DNA of 64,000 nucleotides from Rhodospirillaceae bacterium (GTDB taxonomy: Bacteria > Pseudomonadota > Alphaproteobacteria > GCA-2731375), in contig PCBT01000002.1 in the NCBI GenBank assembly GCA_002731375.1, positions 68,913 to 132,912 of the forward strand, read 5' to 3'. The translations under genes and the position numbers were made by a program. The notes beneath the pieces were generated by a model, which saw nothing but the letters and a program-made list of their open reading frames with translations, was not told where the DNA came from and did not search any database. Below are positions 35,023 through 44,059 of the stretch, piece by piece. Every line of letters begins with the position of its first letter. Within the stretch, counting starts at the first letter, position 1.

Positions 35023-35715
35023 TTATCGAAGTTCCGCCAACCCGAGTATCTGGCTGCCGTCGCTGCGAAAGTTTTCATCCGCCAACCAGGCTTCGAACGC
35101 TGATTTGACGGCGGGCCAATCCTGATCGGTAATGGCGAACCAGGCGGTATCCCGGTTGCGGCCCTTGTAAATCATGTGCTGGCGGAACAGGCCTTCGTAG
35201 CTGAAGCCCAGACGCGCGGCGGCGCGGCGGGAGGCGGCGTTATGGCTGTCGCATTTCCATTCATAACGGCGATAGCCCAGATCTTCGAATACATGCCGGG
35301 CCATCAGATACATCGCTTCGGTCGCCGCCCGGCTGCGCTTTAATGAAGGCGCGTACCAGATAGAGCCGATCTCGCATGTTGCCCATTGCGGCGTGATACG
35401 CATATAGCTGGCCATGCCACAGGCCCTGCCGGAGGCGACGTCGATCAAGGCAAAGACCAATGGATCCGTGCTTGCCCCTTGGGGCGCTAACCATTCGTCA
35501 AAATCGTCCTTGTCCGCAAATGGCCCAAAGCTCATGTAGGTCCACATATCGTTGCTGGGGTCGCCGCCGGGCCCGCAGGCGGCTGAATAGAGATCGTCGC
35601 CATGACGGGGCGGATCAACGGGTTCTACGATTACTGAACGGCCGGCGAATTTTTGCCGTGCGGGTTTTCTGCCGTCGGGCAGGGTGGGTAACGTTTCGCC
35701 GACGGGTAAAGTCAT
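35023..35715 (-). CDS. GNAT-family N-acetyltransferase (RimJ/RimL-like)
   Basis: This 230-residue acetyltransferase contains GMASYMRITPQWATCEIGSIWYAP near residues 95-120. The acetyl-CoA loop (R-x-x-G/A pattern, here LKRSRAATEAMYLMARHVF) follows near 122-140, then YEWKCDSHNAASRRAAARLGFSYEG near 150-175. That last block is characteristic of RimJ/RimL-type GNATs acting on N-termini or small molecules. The ATG at 35715 overlaps the stop of the O-methyltransferase gene (ATGA), making it the last gene of a four-gene minus-strand operon. Confidence 0.9.
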   Translation of the reverse strand: MTLPVGETLPTLPDGRKPARQKFAGRSVIVEPVDPPRHGDDLYSAACGPGGDPSNDMWTYMSFGPFADKDDFDEWLAPQGASTDPLVFALIDVASGRACGMASYMRITPQWATCEIGSIWYAPSLKRSRAATEAMYLMARHVFEDLGYRRYEWKCDSHNAASRRAAARLGFSYEGLFRQHMIYKGRNRDTAWFAITDQDWPAVKSAFEAWLADENFRSDGSQILGLAELR

Positions 35716-36752
35716 GCCGGTTTCCACGCCTCAATTAGGCCCAGGCGGTTGTCGAGTAGCCAATCATATTTAGCATCCGTAAAGCCGACCTCTTCCAGGT
35801 ATGAGACGTACTCCGGGCCGGATGGCACATGTCCCGTATAGTGGCCTTCGCTGATCGCTTGCAGATGATAGAAAGCAGGATCGACCGGGCCCGACCGCTC
35901 ATCATTCAGCATATAACCGACGATCAGAATGCCGCCGCCGGCGGGCAGGGCGGTGTGGGCCCGGCGCAGGGTAGCCAGAACATCGTCGCGCAGATACCAA
36001 TGCAGAGGTGTGATGAAGGAAATCAGATCACAGTCATCGGGAAAATCGGCTGCCTTCAGAAAATCGCCGGGCTGGGCGGTGATGCGGTCCTCCAAGCCAT
36101 GCTTGACGATGAACTCCTTGGTTACCGGGATCACATTGGGGTGATCCTTGACCGTTACCTTGAAACCGTCCTGGCGTTCACAGGCCGCGATGGCATAGCA
36201 ACCAGAGCCGCCGGCAAAGTCTAGCCAGTGGTTGAAGCGGGAAAAGTCAAAACGCTTGGCCAGACGATGCGCCAGGGCGATGGCGGAGTTATAGCCCGCG
36301 GTGGTGAACTTGCGGGCCCGCTCCGGGTCGTCCAGGTCGCCTTCGTAGAGTTTGGAATAGGGTTTGTCGGCACTGACGCCGGCCAGGGTTTTGGCGAAAC
36401 CAGACCATTCGTCATATTCCACGCCAATGGTAAAGCGCAGATAATCGCCGAAGAACGTCGGCGCCTCGCGCACCAGGAAACGCTCCACATCTTCGTGATT
36501 GACATTGCGGCCATCCACCTCGGCCACCAGATCCATAGCCTTGCAGATGATCAGTAGGCGGTCAGCGGTTTCAGCATCTATGCCGCAATGGCTGGCGATC
36601 TCAATTGGCGTGCTGGCGCCCTTTGACAATGAGGTGAATAGGTCGCACTCCAGGGCAGCGGCCAGAGCCTGGCTTTTCTTGAATGAGAATGCCAACTCGT
36701 TCAGGCGCTCGGAATTCTTGCCGACCGTGGGATCATTTGGGATCTTGCTCAT
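35712..36752 (-). CDS. SAM-dependent O-methyltransferase (plant/hydroxyneurosporene OMT-like family)
   Basis: This 346-residue enzyme has an N-terminal winged-helix dimerisation domain at about residues 15-90 (ALAAALECDLFTSLSKGASTPIEIA). A Rossmann methyltransferase domain follows, with LDFAGGSGCYAIAAC near 178 as the SAM loop, where DVGGGxG is usual. PALHWY-like ITPLHWYLRDD near 250 and PAGGGILIVGYMLND near 280 also match. Family members methylate hydroxyl groups of small aromatics or polyketides. It is ATGA-coupled at both ends, to the CoA-transferase upstream and the GNAT downstream. Confidence 0.88.
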   Translation of the reverse strand: MSKIPNDPTVGKNSERLNELAFSFKKSQALAAALECDLFTSLSKGASTPIEIASHCGIDAETADRLLIICKAMDLVAEVDGRNVNHEDVERFLVREAPTFFGDYLRFTIGVEYDEWSGFAKTLAGVSADKPYSKLYEGDLDDPERARKFTTAGYNSAIALAHRLAKRFDFSRFNHWLDFAGGSGCYAIAACERQDGFKVTVKDHPNVIPVTKEFIVKHGLEDRITAQPGDFLKAADFPDDCDLISFITPLHWYLRDDVLATLRRAHTALPAGGGILIVGYMLNDERSGPVDPAFYHLQAISEGHYTGHVPSGPEYVSYLEEVGFTDAKYDWLLDNRLGLIEAWKPA

Positions 36753-37843
36753 TTGGCCGTCCTTGTTGTGAGTTCTTGTTGATTGGCGCCGGGTTCGGGC
36801 GCGGGTTCAAGATTAGGTGTCGCCCGTGGGGTTGCTGGAAAGCCGATTTGGCGTAGGACATTTCCAGCCTGGTCCTGGGTATCTAGAACCATGTTACGGG
36901 CCATGAGCTGGCGATTATCGAAGGCCTCCTCGGGGGTTTTCACCATGCCGATTTCGATCTCCAACGGCGTCAGGGTATCGACCCAATGTTGCGCGTCGTT
37001 GCCGGCGAATTGCGCTTGCAGAAAATCCTTGGCCTGATTTTTCGGGTTGCCGGTTTCCAGGCCTTGTTGCCATAGCTCCTCGTCGCCGAAATAGCCAAAT
37101 AGCGCCCGGCTGGATTTTTCACTCATGGCGGTGATGACAATGTGGCGGCCGTCCCGCGTGCGGTAGATGTTGTTGGCCGGCCGCAGAGAGCGGTCGGCGG
37201 CATCCTTGCCGCTGACGGCTTCGCCATCCCGCATGGTGCCGTGCGAGACCGAAAGCAGGGAGAATGCCGTCTCCTGCATGGACAGATCGATATGACGGCC
37301 TTCCCCGGTTTGATTGCGCCCCTGCAGGGCGGCGCAAATGGCGAAGGCGGCCATCAAACCATTGGCAGCATCGGCCATATATGTCTGCGGCGCGGTCATT
37401 TCCGCTGCGTTGGCATTCAGAGCGTGCAGCAGGCCTGTTTCTGCCTGGAACAGCATGTCATAGGCGGCGCGCCCGGCTTCGGGCCCGGTTTGCCCAAAGC
37501 CGGATTGGGAGCAATAGATGATCCCAGGGTTGATGGCGCGAATGGCGTCATAATCGATGCCCAGGCGGGTGGTGACGCCGGGGCGGTAGCTCTCGATTAG
37601 GACGTCCGCCGTCCGTGTCAGTTCCAGAAATGTTGCGTGATCATCCGGTGCGCGCAGGTTCAGGACAATGGACCGCTTGCCTCGGTTTAACAACAGGTCT
37701 TCATTGGTGATCCCGCTGGCTGCATGCTCCCGTTCGATACGGATAGAGGCCGCACCCCATCCCGTCATCAAAAAGCCGCAATACTGGCCCGGCGTCATGA
37801 CGCCGACTTCCAGGATCGTTATGCCTTTGAGGGCGCCATGCAT
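36749..37843 (-). CDS. CaiB/BaiF family (class III) CoA-transferase
   Basis: This 364-residue family III CoA-transferase contains GITILEVGVMTPGQYCGFLM at the start, GKRSIVLNLRAPDD near residue 54, and SYRPGVTTRLGIDYDAIRAINPGIIYC near 85-110. Asp in TYMADAANGLMAAFA near 158 is at the expected catalytic position. It is a paralogue of the enzyme at 8.8-10.0 kb but only distantly similar. It sits between a VOC protein and an O-methyltransferase in the same operon. The substrate pair is unknown. Confidence 0.9.
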   Translation of the reverse strand: MHGALKGITILEVGVMTPGQYCGFLMTGWGAASIRIEREHAASGITNEDLLLNRGKRSIVLNLRAPDDHATFLELTRTADVLIESYRPGVTTRLGIDYDAIRAINPGIIYCSQSGFGQTGPEAGRAAYDMLFQAETGLLHALNANAAEMTAPQTYMADAANGLMAAFAICAALQGRNQTGEGRHIDLSMQETAFSLLSVSHGTMRDGEAVSGKDAADRSLRPANNIYRTRDGRHIVITAMSEKSSRALFGYFGDEELWQQGLETGNPKNQAKDFLQAQFAGNDAQHWVDTLTPLEIEIGMVKTPEEAFDNRQLMARNMVLDTQDQAGNVLRQIGFPATPRATPNLEPAPEPGANQQELTTRTAK

Positions 37844-37869
37844 ACTCTACTCCATCAGACGGCCCGGGC

Positions 37870-38250
37870 TCAGCCGGTGGCGGCTTCTTCCTCGCTGAAT
37901 GTTAGTTCCAGCTTCAGGCCATCGGGGCTCTGGATAAACAATTGGGTCAGATTGAATTTTGGCACCACCCTTTCGTCGTATTCCACGCCGGCGGCTTCCA
38001 GCCTGTTCTTGATCTCACCATAGCCGGTGCAGCGAAAAGCCACGTGATCGACCCGGCCCGTGCCCTCGGGTATCTCGTCGCGCTCGATCAAATGCAACAC
38101 TGGTTTGTCGGCGGCATAGACCCAGGCGCCGGGAAATGCAAAGGGTGGCCGATCGCCGATGCGCATGCCTAGTACATCAACATAGAACTTGGCCGAGGCC
38201 GCCGCGTCCGTGGTGACGACATTGTAGTGATCGATATATTCCAACGGCAT
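37870..38250 (-). CDS. VOC (glyoxalase/dioxygenase) superfamily protein
   Basis: This 126-residue protein has two beta-alpha-beta-beta-beta modules. The first starts YIDHYNVVTTDAAASAKFYVDVLG and the second has VDHVAFRCTGYGEIKNRLEAAGVEY. Metal ligands are plausible at H8 (IDHYN), H near residue 68 (VDHVAF) and the Glu in LKLELTF near 118. The superfamily covers glyoxalase I, epimerases, resistance proteins and extradiol dioxygenases, and I cannot choose between them. It is the first gene of the VOC/CaiB/OMT/GNAT operon, 26 bases upstream of the CoA-transferase. Confidence 0.88.
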   Translation of the reverse strand: MPLEYIDHYNVVTTDAAASAKFYVDVLGMRIGDRPPFAFPGAWVYAADKPVLHLIERDEIPEGTGRVDHVAFRCTGYGEIKNRLEAAGVEYDERVVPKFNLTQLFIQSPDGLKLELTFSEEEAATG

Positions 38251-38420
38251 GTGAAATCCCCTACTGGCATTCCGCGTAAAATTTGAAGGCTAGTATGAAG
38301 GCTATGACCGTTCCGGGCAATGCATCCAGCCGCTATTGCCTTTGGCGCCCATTAGCAATTATTTAGCCAGGTGGCATAATAATGGCGACCTGATCGTCGA
38401 CGTACTTTAGGAGCGAGACC

Positions 38421-39596
38421 ATGAGCGATACCGCCGAAGGCACGGCGCGGCAGGCGGACCTTCCCTTGCTGTTTCAGCCCATCACCATAAAATCCGTTAC
38501 CGCGCGCAACGGCATCGTGGTGCCGCCGCTGTGCCAGTATTCCGCCGTTGATGGCATTCCCAATGACTGGCATCTGGTACATTACGGCAGTTACGCCCGT
38601 GGTGGTGTCGGCACCATATTTATCGAGGCCACGGGGGTTGAGCCACGAGGGCGCATCAGCCATGGCTGTCTGGGTATTTGGGATGATGAACATGGCGCGG
38701 CGTTGCAGCCCTTAGTCAATATCATGAAGCGCCATGGCGCCGTGCCGGGTATCCAGATTGCACACGCCGGGCGCAAGGCTTCAACCCAGCGCCCCTGGAA
38801 TGGCCTAGGCGCCCTGAACGATGACGATATCGCCCGTGGCGATGTGCCTTGGGAGGTGGTTGGGCCATCGCCTATTCCTGCCGATGATGGCTGGCTGGTG
38901 CCCAAGCAATTGGATGAGGCGGAGATTGGCGAGATCGTCAAAGCTTTTGGCCAGGCCGCCCGGCGCTCACATGAGGCTGGCTTCGAGGCCTTGGAGATCC
39001 ATGGCGCGCACGGTTATCTGATCCAATCGTTCCTCTCGCCATTGTCCAATAAACGCAACGATGGCTATGGCGGCGATTTGGCCGGCCGTATGCGCCTGGC
39101 CCTGGAAGTAACCAACGAAGTGCGCGGCCAGTGGCCCGATGACAAGCCGCTGTTTTTCCGCGTTTCCTCGGTCGATGGTTCGGACGGTGGCTGGCAGATC
39201 GAAGATTCCATTGCCTTGGCCAAGGAACTGAAGGCCCTGGGCGTCGATTGCATTGATTGCTCTTCAGGCGGCAATGCGGCCTCCGCCACGCTGACCCTGG
39301 TGCCCCGTGGCCTAGGCTTTCAGGTGCCGTTTTCTTCCGCCATTCGGGCCGGGGCGGATATCATGACTATGGCAGTGGGTCTAATTCTGGATGGCGAGCA
39401 GTCGGAGGCGATCCTGCAGGCGGGCGATGCGGATCTGATCGCCGTGGGCCGAGAAATCATGTATAATCCGTTCTGGGCCGTACAGGCCGCCCAGGATCTG
39501 GGCATTGATGCCAATTTCGAGATGTGGCCGGCCCAATATGGCTGGTGGCTGGATAAACGGGAACGTACATTCCAGCGCATGGGACACAAGAGGTAG
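38421..39596 (+). CDS. Old yellow enzyme-family NADH:flavin oxidoreductase (YqjM/xenobiotic reductase type)
   Basis: This 391-residue FMN TIM barrel contains NGIVVPPLCQYSAVDG near residues 34-49, the YqjM-class Cys in the flavin loop. HYGSYARGG follows near 54, QIAHAGRKA near 113-121, and EIHGAHGYLIQSFLSPLSNKRNDGYGG near 190-215, with the His pair that binds the substrate carbonyl. The C-terminal phosphate site is GREIMYNP near 350. It reduces activated C=C bonds. Its stop is two bases before the start of the glutaredoxin-DinB gene, whose ribosome-binding site lies within its last codons, so the two are translationally linked. Confidence 0.92.
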   Translation: MSDTAEGTARQADLPLLFQPITIKSVTARNGIVVPPLCQYSAVDGIPNDWHLVHYGSYARGGVGTIFIEATGVEPRGRISHGCLGIWDDEHGAALQPLVNIMKRHGAVPGIQIAHAGRKASTQRPWNGLGALNDDDIARGDVPWEVVGPSPIPADDGWLVPKQLDEAEIGEIVKAFGQAARRSHEAGFEALEIHGAHGYLIQSFLSPLSNKRNDGYGGDLAGRMRLALEVTNEVRGQWPDDKPLFFRVSSVDGSDGGWQIEDSIALAKELKALGVDCIDCSSGGNAASATLTLVPRGLGFQVPFSSAIRAGADIMTMAVGLILDGEQSEAILQAGDADLIAVGREIMYNPFWAVQAAQDLGIDANFEMWPAQYGWWLDKRERTFQRMGHKR

Positions 39597-39598
39597 AT

Positions 39599-40378
39599 AT
39601 GAAGGACGCAACGGCAAGCGAAGTGGTCAGGGTTTTCTGGCAACCTGGATGAAGCAGCTGTCTCCGCCTGAAGGAGCATTTGTCGGCCCGTGCGGTTGAC
39701 TTCCAATCGATCAATGTCGCTGCCGATCCTGACGGTTTGGCACAATTGCAGAAACTTGGCGTCCGTACCGTGCCCGTGGTGGCCAGGGGCGAACGTTATG
39801 TCATGGGGCTGTCCCTGCGCGACGTGGGCGAATTTCTGGGCCTGGATGATCAGGGCCCCGGCATGCTGCCGCCGGCGCAATTGGTGCAGCGCCTGGACCG
39901 GGTCCTAAATGCCGCGCAACGCTACCTGCGGCAATTGCCTGACGATCTGATGACGGCGGAACTACCGGGCCGGGCCCGCAGTTACCGTGATTTGACCTAT
40001 CACATCTTTCAGATCGCCCGCGCCTTTCTGGGCGTCGCCTCGGGTGAGGAACTGACTTATCAGAAACTTGGTGAGCAACCGGGCGATGATCTGGTTACTT
40101 TTGCCGATATTGCCGACGATGGCGACGCCACGCGCCGGGATATCCTGGCCTGGTGGGCGGAACAGGGCGCCGATAGAGACTTCGATGCCACCGTCGCGAC
40201 CTATTACGGGCCGCAGTCCCTGCACGAAACGTTGGAGCGCACGACCTGGCATACGGCACAGCATGTGCGGCAAATGCTGATGATCCTCGACGGACTTGAT
40301 ATAGTGCCCGACGGCGGCGCTATCGGCGAACGGGAACTGGCCGGACTGCCCCTGCCAAAGGAAGTTTGGGACGGCTAA
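39599..40378 (+). CDS. Glutaredoxin-like/DinB-like protein with in-frame TGA at the first active-site cysteine (candidate selenoprotein)
   Basis: Read through one TGA (39650-39652), this is a 259-residue protein. Residues 9-83 are a glutaredoxin-like fold: VVRVFWQPG, then the redox motif U18-S-S-C21, LRLKEHL, and the cis-proline turn VRTVP (P59). From about residue 95 to 240 it resembles DinB/YfiT-type helical bundles, with a likely metal His in WHTAQH. The TGA replaces exactly the Cys I expect in a CxxC motif. The ATG at 39599 has AGAGG upstream and follows the old yellow enzyme stop by two bases. A TTG at 39680 could start a headless protein, but it would destroy the fold. Selenocysteine is my inference; a nonsense mutation is the alternative. 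Confidence 0.7.
39659..39678 (+). promoter_or_regulatory. Hairpin downstream of the in-frame TGA, possible bacterial SECIS
   Basis: CTCC (39662-39665) pairs with GGAG (39673-39676), extended by TG/CA beyond one bulged T. The 7-base loop GCCTGAA starts with G, as known bacterial SECIS loops do. The loop begins 13 bases after the TGA, slightly closer than usual. It is a short stem and could be chance. Confidence 0.35.
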
Positions 40379-40394
40379 AATTGCCTTGGTTCAC

Positions 40395-41167
40395 ATGGTG
40401 ATTACCCTATTCGAACCTTTCCGTGCCTTGTTCTATACGCCGTTTTACGCTGCCCATACGCTTGACGCTTATGGGGCGGAAGGCATCGACGTTCGGCTGG
40501 TGACTTCCGGCGCCGAGGCCACGGTAACCGGCCCGATTTTCTGATGCCGGATCTGATGAATGTCAGACTTGGTGCGGTGTCCGAGGTCAATACGCCGTGG
40601 CTATGCCTGCAGGAGGATTTGCGCCGCGCCGGATTGGACCCGGCCCAGGTCCATCGGGTGGAGGGCAATGCAATGGCGGAAAACGACGCCGCCTTGCGGG
40701 TGGGCGATCTGGAAGCCATCCAGATTTTCCAGCCCTTCGTGGAACAACTAGTAGCCGATGGCGCGGGTCATATCTGGTACGCCGCCGCGTCCAGGGGGCC
40801 AACCAGCTACACTACGTTGAGCGCACTAAGCGAAACCTTGCAAGCCAAGCGCGATCAATTGGGCCGGATGACACGGGCATTGTACCGTACCCAGAAATGG
40901 CTGCAGGGTGCGGATGCCCCGGCTATTGCCGTCGCCGTCGCGGAATTCTTTCCTGACTTGCGCCGGGGAACCTTGGCCGCCTGCATCAAGCGCTATAAGG
41001 AGCTCGGCCTGTGGGGCGTGAACCCAATTCTGCCCAGGGATGGCTTTGACCGTTTGCAAGCCAGCGGCCTGTCCGGCGGACTCTACGAATCCGGCTCACC
41101 CTACGATACGTGCGTCGACACTAGTCTGGCACGTGAAGCAATAGAGGCTGACCCGCCGTCGATGTGA
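40395..41167 (+). pseudogene. ABC-type substrate-binding protein (ThiY/NMT1-like) with internal deletion and frame change
   Basis: An ATG at 40395 opens ITLFEPFRALFYTPFYAAHTL ... GIDVRLVTSG, the N-terminus of an NMT1/ThiY-like binding protein, but it stops at TGA 40542-40544 after 49 codons. In a second frame, from about 40532 to 41167, the family continues with PDFLMPDLMNVRLGAVSEV and runs to a normal C-terminus. Roughly 50-60 residues expected between the two parts, including the middle of lobe 1, are missing. This fits a deletion that also changed frame, so no full protein can be made. It follows the glutaredoxin-DinB gene by 16 bases. Confidence 0.75.
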
Positions 41168-41199
41168 TCAAGGCGCCTGTTTTGGACTGCAAACGCGGT

Positions 41200-42840
41200 C
41201 TATTCCGGAACGATGATTGGCTCTATCGCCGCCTTGCCCAGTAACATGTCGGAACCCTTTTCGCCGATCATCATGGTTGCGGCGTTGAGGTTGGCCGAGA
41301 CCATGGTGGGCATGACGGAAGCGTCGATCACGCGCAAACATTCCATGCCGCGGACGCGAAGCTGATCATCGACCACCGACGTGGGGTCTGTCTCTGGTCC
41401 CATGCGGCAGGTGCCCATCAGATGGAAGGTGGTGCCGCCCCAATGGCGTGCGGCCTCCAGATACTCATCATCGCTTTGCACATCCTCGCCCGGATAAGCC
41501 TCTGACTCGATATAAGGCATCATCGGCTCAGTATACATCAGACGACGCGCCAGTTTCATGGCGCAGACCACGATCCTGCGGTCCTCTTCGTCGTCGAGAT
41601 AATTCGGCTGGATCAGTGGTTTCTCGAATGGATCGGACGAGCGGGCACGCAGCCAGCCCTTGCTCTCCGGGCGGTGCTGCCAGGCCGCGATGGTGAAACC
41701 CGGAACGTCGTCGAGCAGCCCATGCACCCCTAACTTGTAACTAGCGGGCGTGAAGATAAATTGCAGATCATTGCTCCGCGCCGCTTCGTCGGAATGCCAG
41801 AAACCGTAGACCATGGAGGGGCTGAGATTGACGACGCTTTTGCCGCCGGCGAAATACTTGATCACCTCGCCCACCAGGCTCAGGCCACGGGCCCGTTCGT
41901 TGAGGGTTTCTATATTCTTAACCCGGGCGCTGAGACGGGGGGCGTAATGGTCGCGCAGATTCTCGCCTACGCCGGCGATTTCGTGCTCCACCTGGATACC
42001 GAGCGATTGCAGCAAGCTCCCGGGCCCAATGCCCGAGAGTTGTAGCAATTGCGGTGAATTGACCACGCCGCCACTAAGGATCACTTCCCGGTTGGCGCGG
42101 ACCTCGACCATTTTGCCGCCGCGTCCGCCCTTGGAATATGCCACGCCGACCGCCTTCTTGCCCTCAAGCAGAATTTGCGTGGCAAAGGCATTTGTCCGCA
42201 CGGTCAGATTGGTGCGCGATTTCGCTGGGTTCAGGAATGCCCGTGCTGTGCTGACCCGGCGCCGTTTATGGGCCGTGCGCTGGACGTAAGAGATGCCCTC
42301 CTGCACAGCGCCGTTATAATCTTTGTTGTGCGGAATGCCGATGCTATGGGCGCCGGCCATGAAGATATCGCAAAAGGGATGCTGGTAATTCAGGTCGGTG
42401 ACCTGAAGGTTGCCCTCCCGGCCCCGAAACGTATCATCGCCGCTGCCTATGCGTTGCTCACAGCGTTTGAAATACGGCAACACGTCGGCATAGCCCCAAT
42501 TGCGGTTGCCGCGTTGGGACCAGCCATCAAAATCCATGCGCTGGCCACGATTATAGATATGGCCGTTGATGGAGGAGGAGCCACCCAGGGTCTTGCCGCG
42601 TGGCACATCGATGGAACGGCCGCCCGTCCAATGGCTTGGTTCGGCCTGATACATCCAGTTCAGGTTTGGGTTATTCAGGGTCTTGATGAAGCCTGCCGGG
42701 ATATGAATGAAAGGATGCCAATCCGGCGGCCCGGCCTCTAGCAGGCAGACGCTATGTTTGCCGTCGGCGGTTAGGCGGTTGGCCAGGATGCACCCGGCTG
42801 AGCCCGCGCCAACGATCACATAGTCAAAAGTATCAGCCAA
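41200..42840 (-). CDS. GMC-family FAD alcohol dehydrogenase (choline dehydrogenase-like)
   Basis: This 546-residue flavoprotein has FDYVIVGAGSAGCILANRL at the N-terminus and ribose glutamate in CLLEAGPP. GKTLGGSSSINGHIYNRGQ lies near residues 84-101 and GGVVNSPQLLQLSGIGPG near 257. The C-terminus has FHLMGTCRMG (catalytic His near 472) and SANLNAATMMIGEKGSD (Asn near 518). It is a paralogue of the enzyme at 10-11.7 kb. It lies 30 bases downstream of an old yellow enzyme on the same strand, suggesting a two-gene redox operon. Substrate unknown. Confidence 0.92.
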   Translation of the reverse strand: MADTFDYVIVGAGSAGCILANRLTADGKHSVCLLEAGPPDWHPFIHIPAGFIKTLNNPNLNWMYQAEPSHWTGGRSIDVPRGKTLGGSSSINGHIYNRGQRMDFDGWSQRGNRNWGYADVLPYFKRCEQRIGSGDDTFRGREGNLQVTDLNYQHPFCDIFMAGAHSIGIPHNKDYNGAVQEGISYVQRTAHKRRRVSTARAFLNPAKSRTNLTVRTNAFATQILLEGKKAVGVAYSKGGRGGKMVEVRANREVILSGGVVNSPQLLQLSGIGPGSLLQSLGIQVEHEIAGVGENLRDHYAPRLSARVKNIETLNERARGLSLVGEVIKYFAGGKSVVNLSPSMVYGFWHSDEAARSNDLQFIFTPASYKLGVHGLLDDVPGFTIAAWQHRPESKGWLRARSSDPFEKPLIQPNYLDDEEDRRIVVCAMKLARRLMYTEPMMPYIESEAYPGEDVQSDDEYLEAARHWGGTTFHLMGTCRMGPETDPTSVVDDQLRVRGMECLRVIDASVMPTMVSANLNAATMMIGEKGSDMLLGKAAIEPIIVPE

Positions 42841-42870
42841 ATTTCCGTCTCCTGTTCCCCTCGGTGCACC

Positions 42871-43959
42871 CTAGTTTAGGCCGCTTAGCGACTTCTTGGT
42901 ATAGGGTTCAATTTCCTGATAACGGCCTTCGCGGATTTTGTTGGCCCATTCGGCTTCCGACAGTAACTGCCGGCCCACCGCGGCTAGATCGAATTCGCCC
43001 TTCTCCATGCGTTTGACCAATACATCCACGTCGGTGGAATTGGCGCCGGCCCAGGAAGGATCATCTAGGCCGATACTGCCCACGGTGATGGCTGGCTTGC
43101 CCGTGAGTTTCTTGCACCAACCAGCGAGGTTCAGGTCCGAGCCCTCGAATTCGGGCTCCCAGAATCGCCTTGTGCTGGCGTGAAAGACATCGACTCCGGC
43201 ATCGGTCAAGGTTTTCAGGAAGCGTTCCAGTTCCTCCGGAGTCTTGGCGATCTTGGCCTCGTAGTCATCGCTTTTCCATTGCGAGAAACGGTAGACGATC
43301 AGGAAATCCGGGCCCACCGCCGCACGGATCGACTCGACTATTTCCTTGCCAAAACGGTTGCGGTTTTCGAAACTGCCGCCGTATTCATCGGTCCGCTGGT
43401 TTGAGCGTTCCCAATAAAACTGATCAATCAAATAGCCGTGGGCGCCGTGTACCTCGATACCGTCAAAGCCGACCTCCCTGGCATTGACCGCGGCTTCGGT
43501 GAAGGCGGTAATACAATCCTTGATGTCATCCTTGCTCATGGCGATCGGAACATCCCGCTCGCCGGTGGCGACGGCGGATGGGGCATAGCCAGGTACCTCT
43601 CGATCAGGCTCGGTGCCTTTGACCCGCTGCGCGCCCACATGCCAAAGTTGCGGAATGATCTTGGCGCCACCGGCATGGGCCTCTTCGATGACATGCTTCC
43701 AGCCGTCCAGGGCGGCTGGATTGTAGATGTCGGGTACGCTGTCATAGCCGTTGGCGGCCTTGTGATTGATGAAGGTTCCTTCGGTGATGATCAGCCCGAC
43801 GCCACCTTCGGCGCGGCGGCGGTAGTAGGCCGCGACATCCGCACCGGGTACGTTGCCGGGGCTTTTGCGCCGGGTCATGGGCGCCATGACGATACGGTTT
43901 GGCAGGGTTACGCCTTTTACGGTAAAGGGCTCGAACAAAATTTCGACGTTCGCTGACAT
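42871..43959 (-). CDS. Old yellow enzyme-family NADH:flavin oxidoreductase (alkene reductase)
   Basis: This 362-residue FMN TIM barrel is closer to NemA/OYE-type alkene reductases than the enzyme at 38.4 kb. Features are LPNRIVMAPMTRRKS near residues 18-33, IIPQLWHVGAQ near 99-109 and GFDGIEVHGAHGYLIDQFYWERSNQRTDEYGG near 163-195. VGRQLLSEAEW lies near 330. The His pair for substrate carbonyl binding is present as HGAH. It starts with an ATG at 43959, divergent from the aminotransferase gene, with about 100 bases between for both promoters. Confidence 0.92.
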   Translation of the reverse strand: MSANVEILFEPFTVKGVTLPNRIVMAPMTRRKSPGNVPGADVAAYYRRRAEGGVGLIITEGTFINHKAANGYDSVPDIYNPAALDGWKHVIEEAHAGGAKIIPQLWHVGAQRVKGTEPDREVPGYAPSAVATGERDVPIAMSKDDIKDCITAFTEAAVNAREVGFDGIEVHGAHGYLIDQFYWERSNQRTDEYGGSFENRNRFGKEIVESIRAAVGPDFLIVYRFSQWKSDDYEAKIAKTPEELERFLKTLTDAGVDVFHASTRRFWEPEFEGSDLNLAGWCKKLTGKPAITVGSIGLDDPSWAGANSTDVDVLVKRMEKGEFDLAAVGRQLLSEAEWANKIREGRYQEIEPYTKKSLSGLN

Positions 43960-44059
43960 GATATTTCCTCGTTTGTTGCGACGGTTTTCTACCGTTTTTC
44001 CGATTTGTCCCTGTTATGGCATAGACTGGTCCCCACGTCAGCTTAAAGAGGTAGCTTCC

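Noticed and set aside
39680-40378. Annotating the DinB gene from a TTG at 39680 without the glutaredoxin part
   Set aside because: It would cut the thioredoxin fold after its first helix. The ribosome-binding site, operon spacing and protein homology all point to the ATG at 39599.
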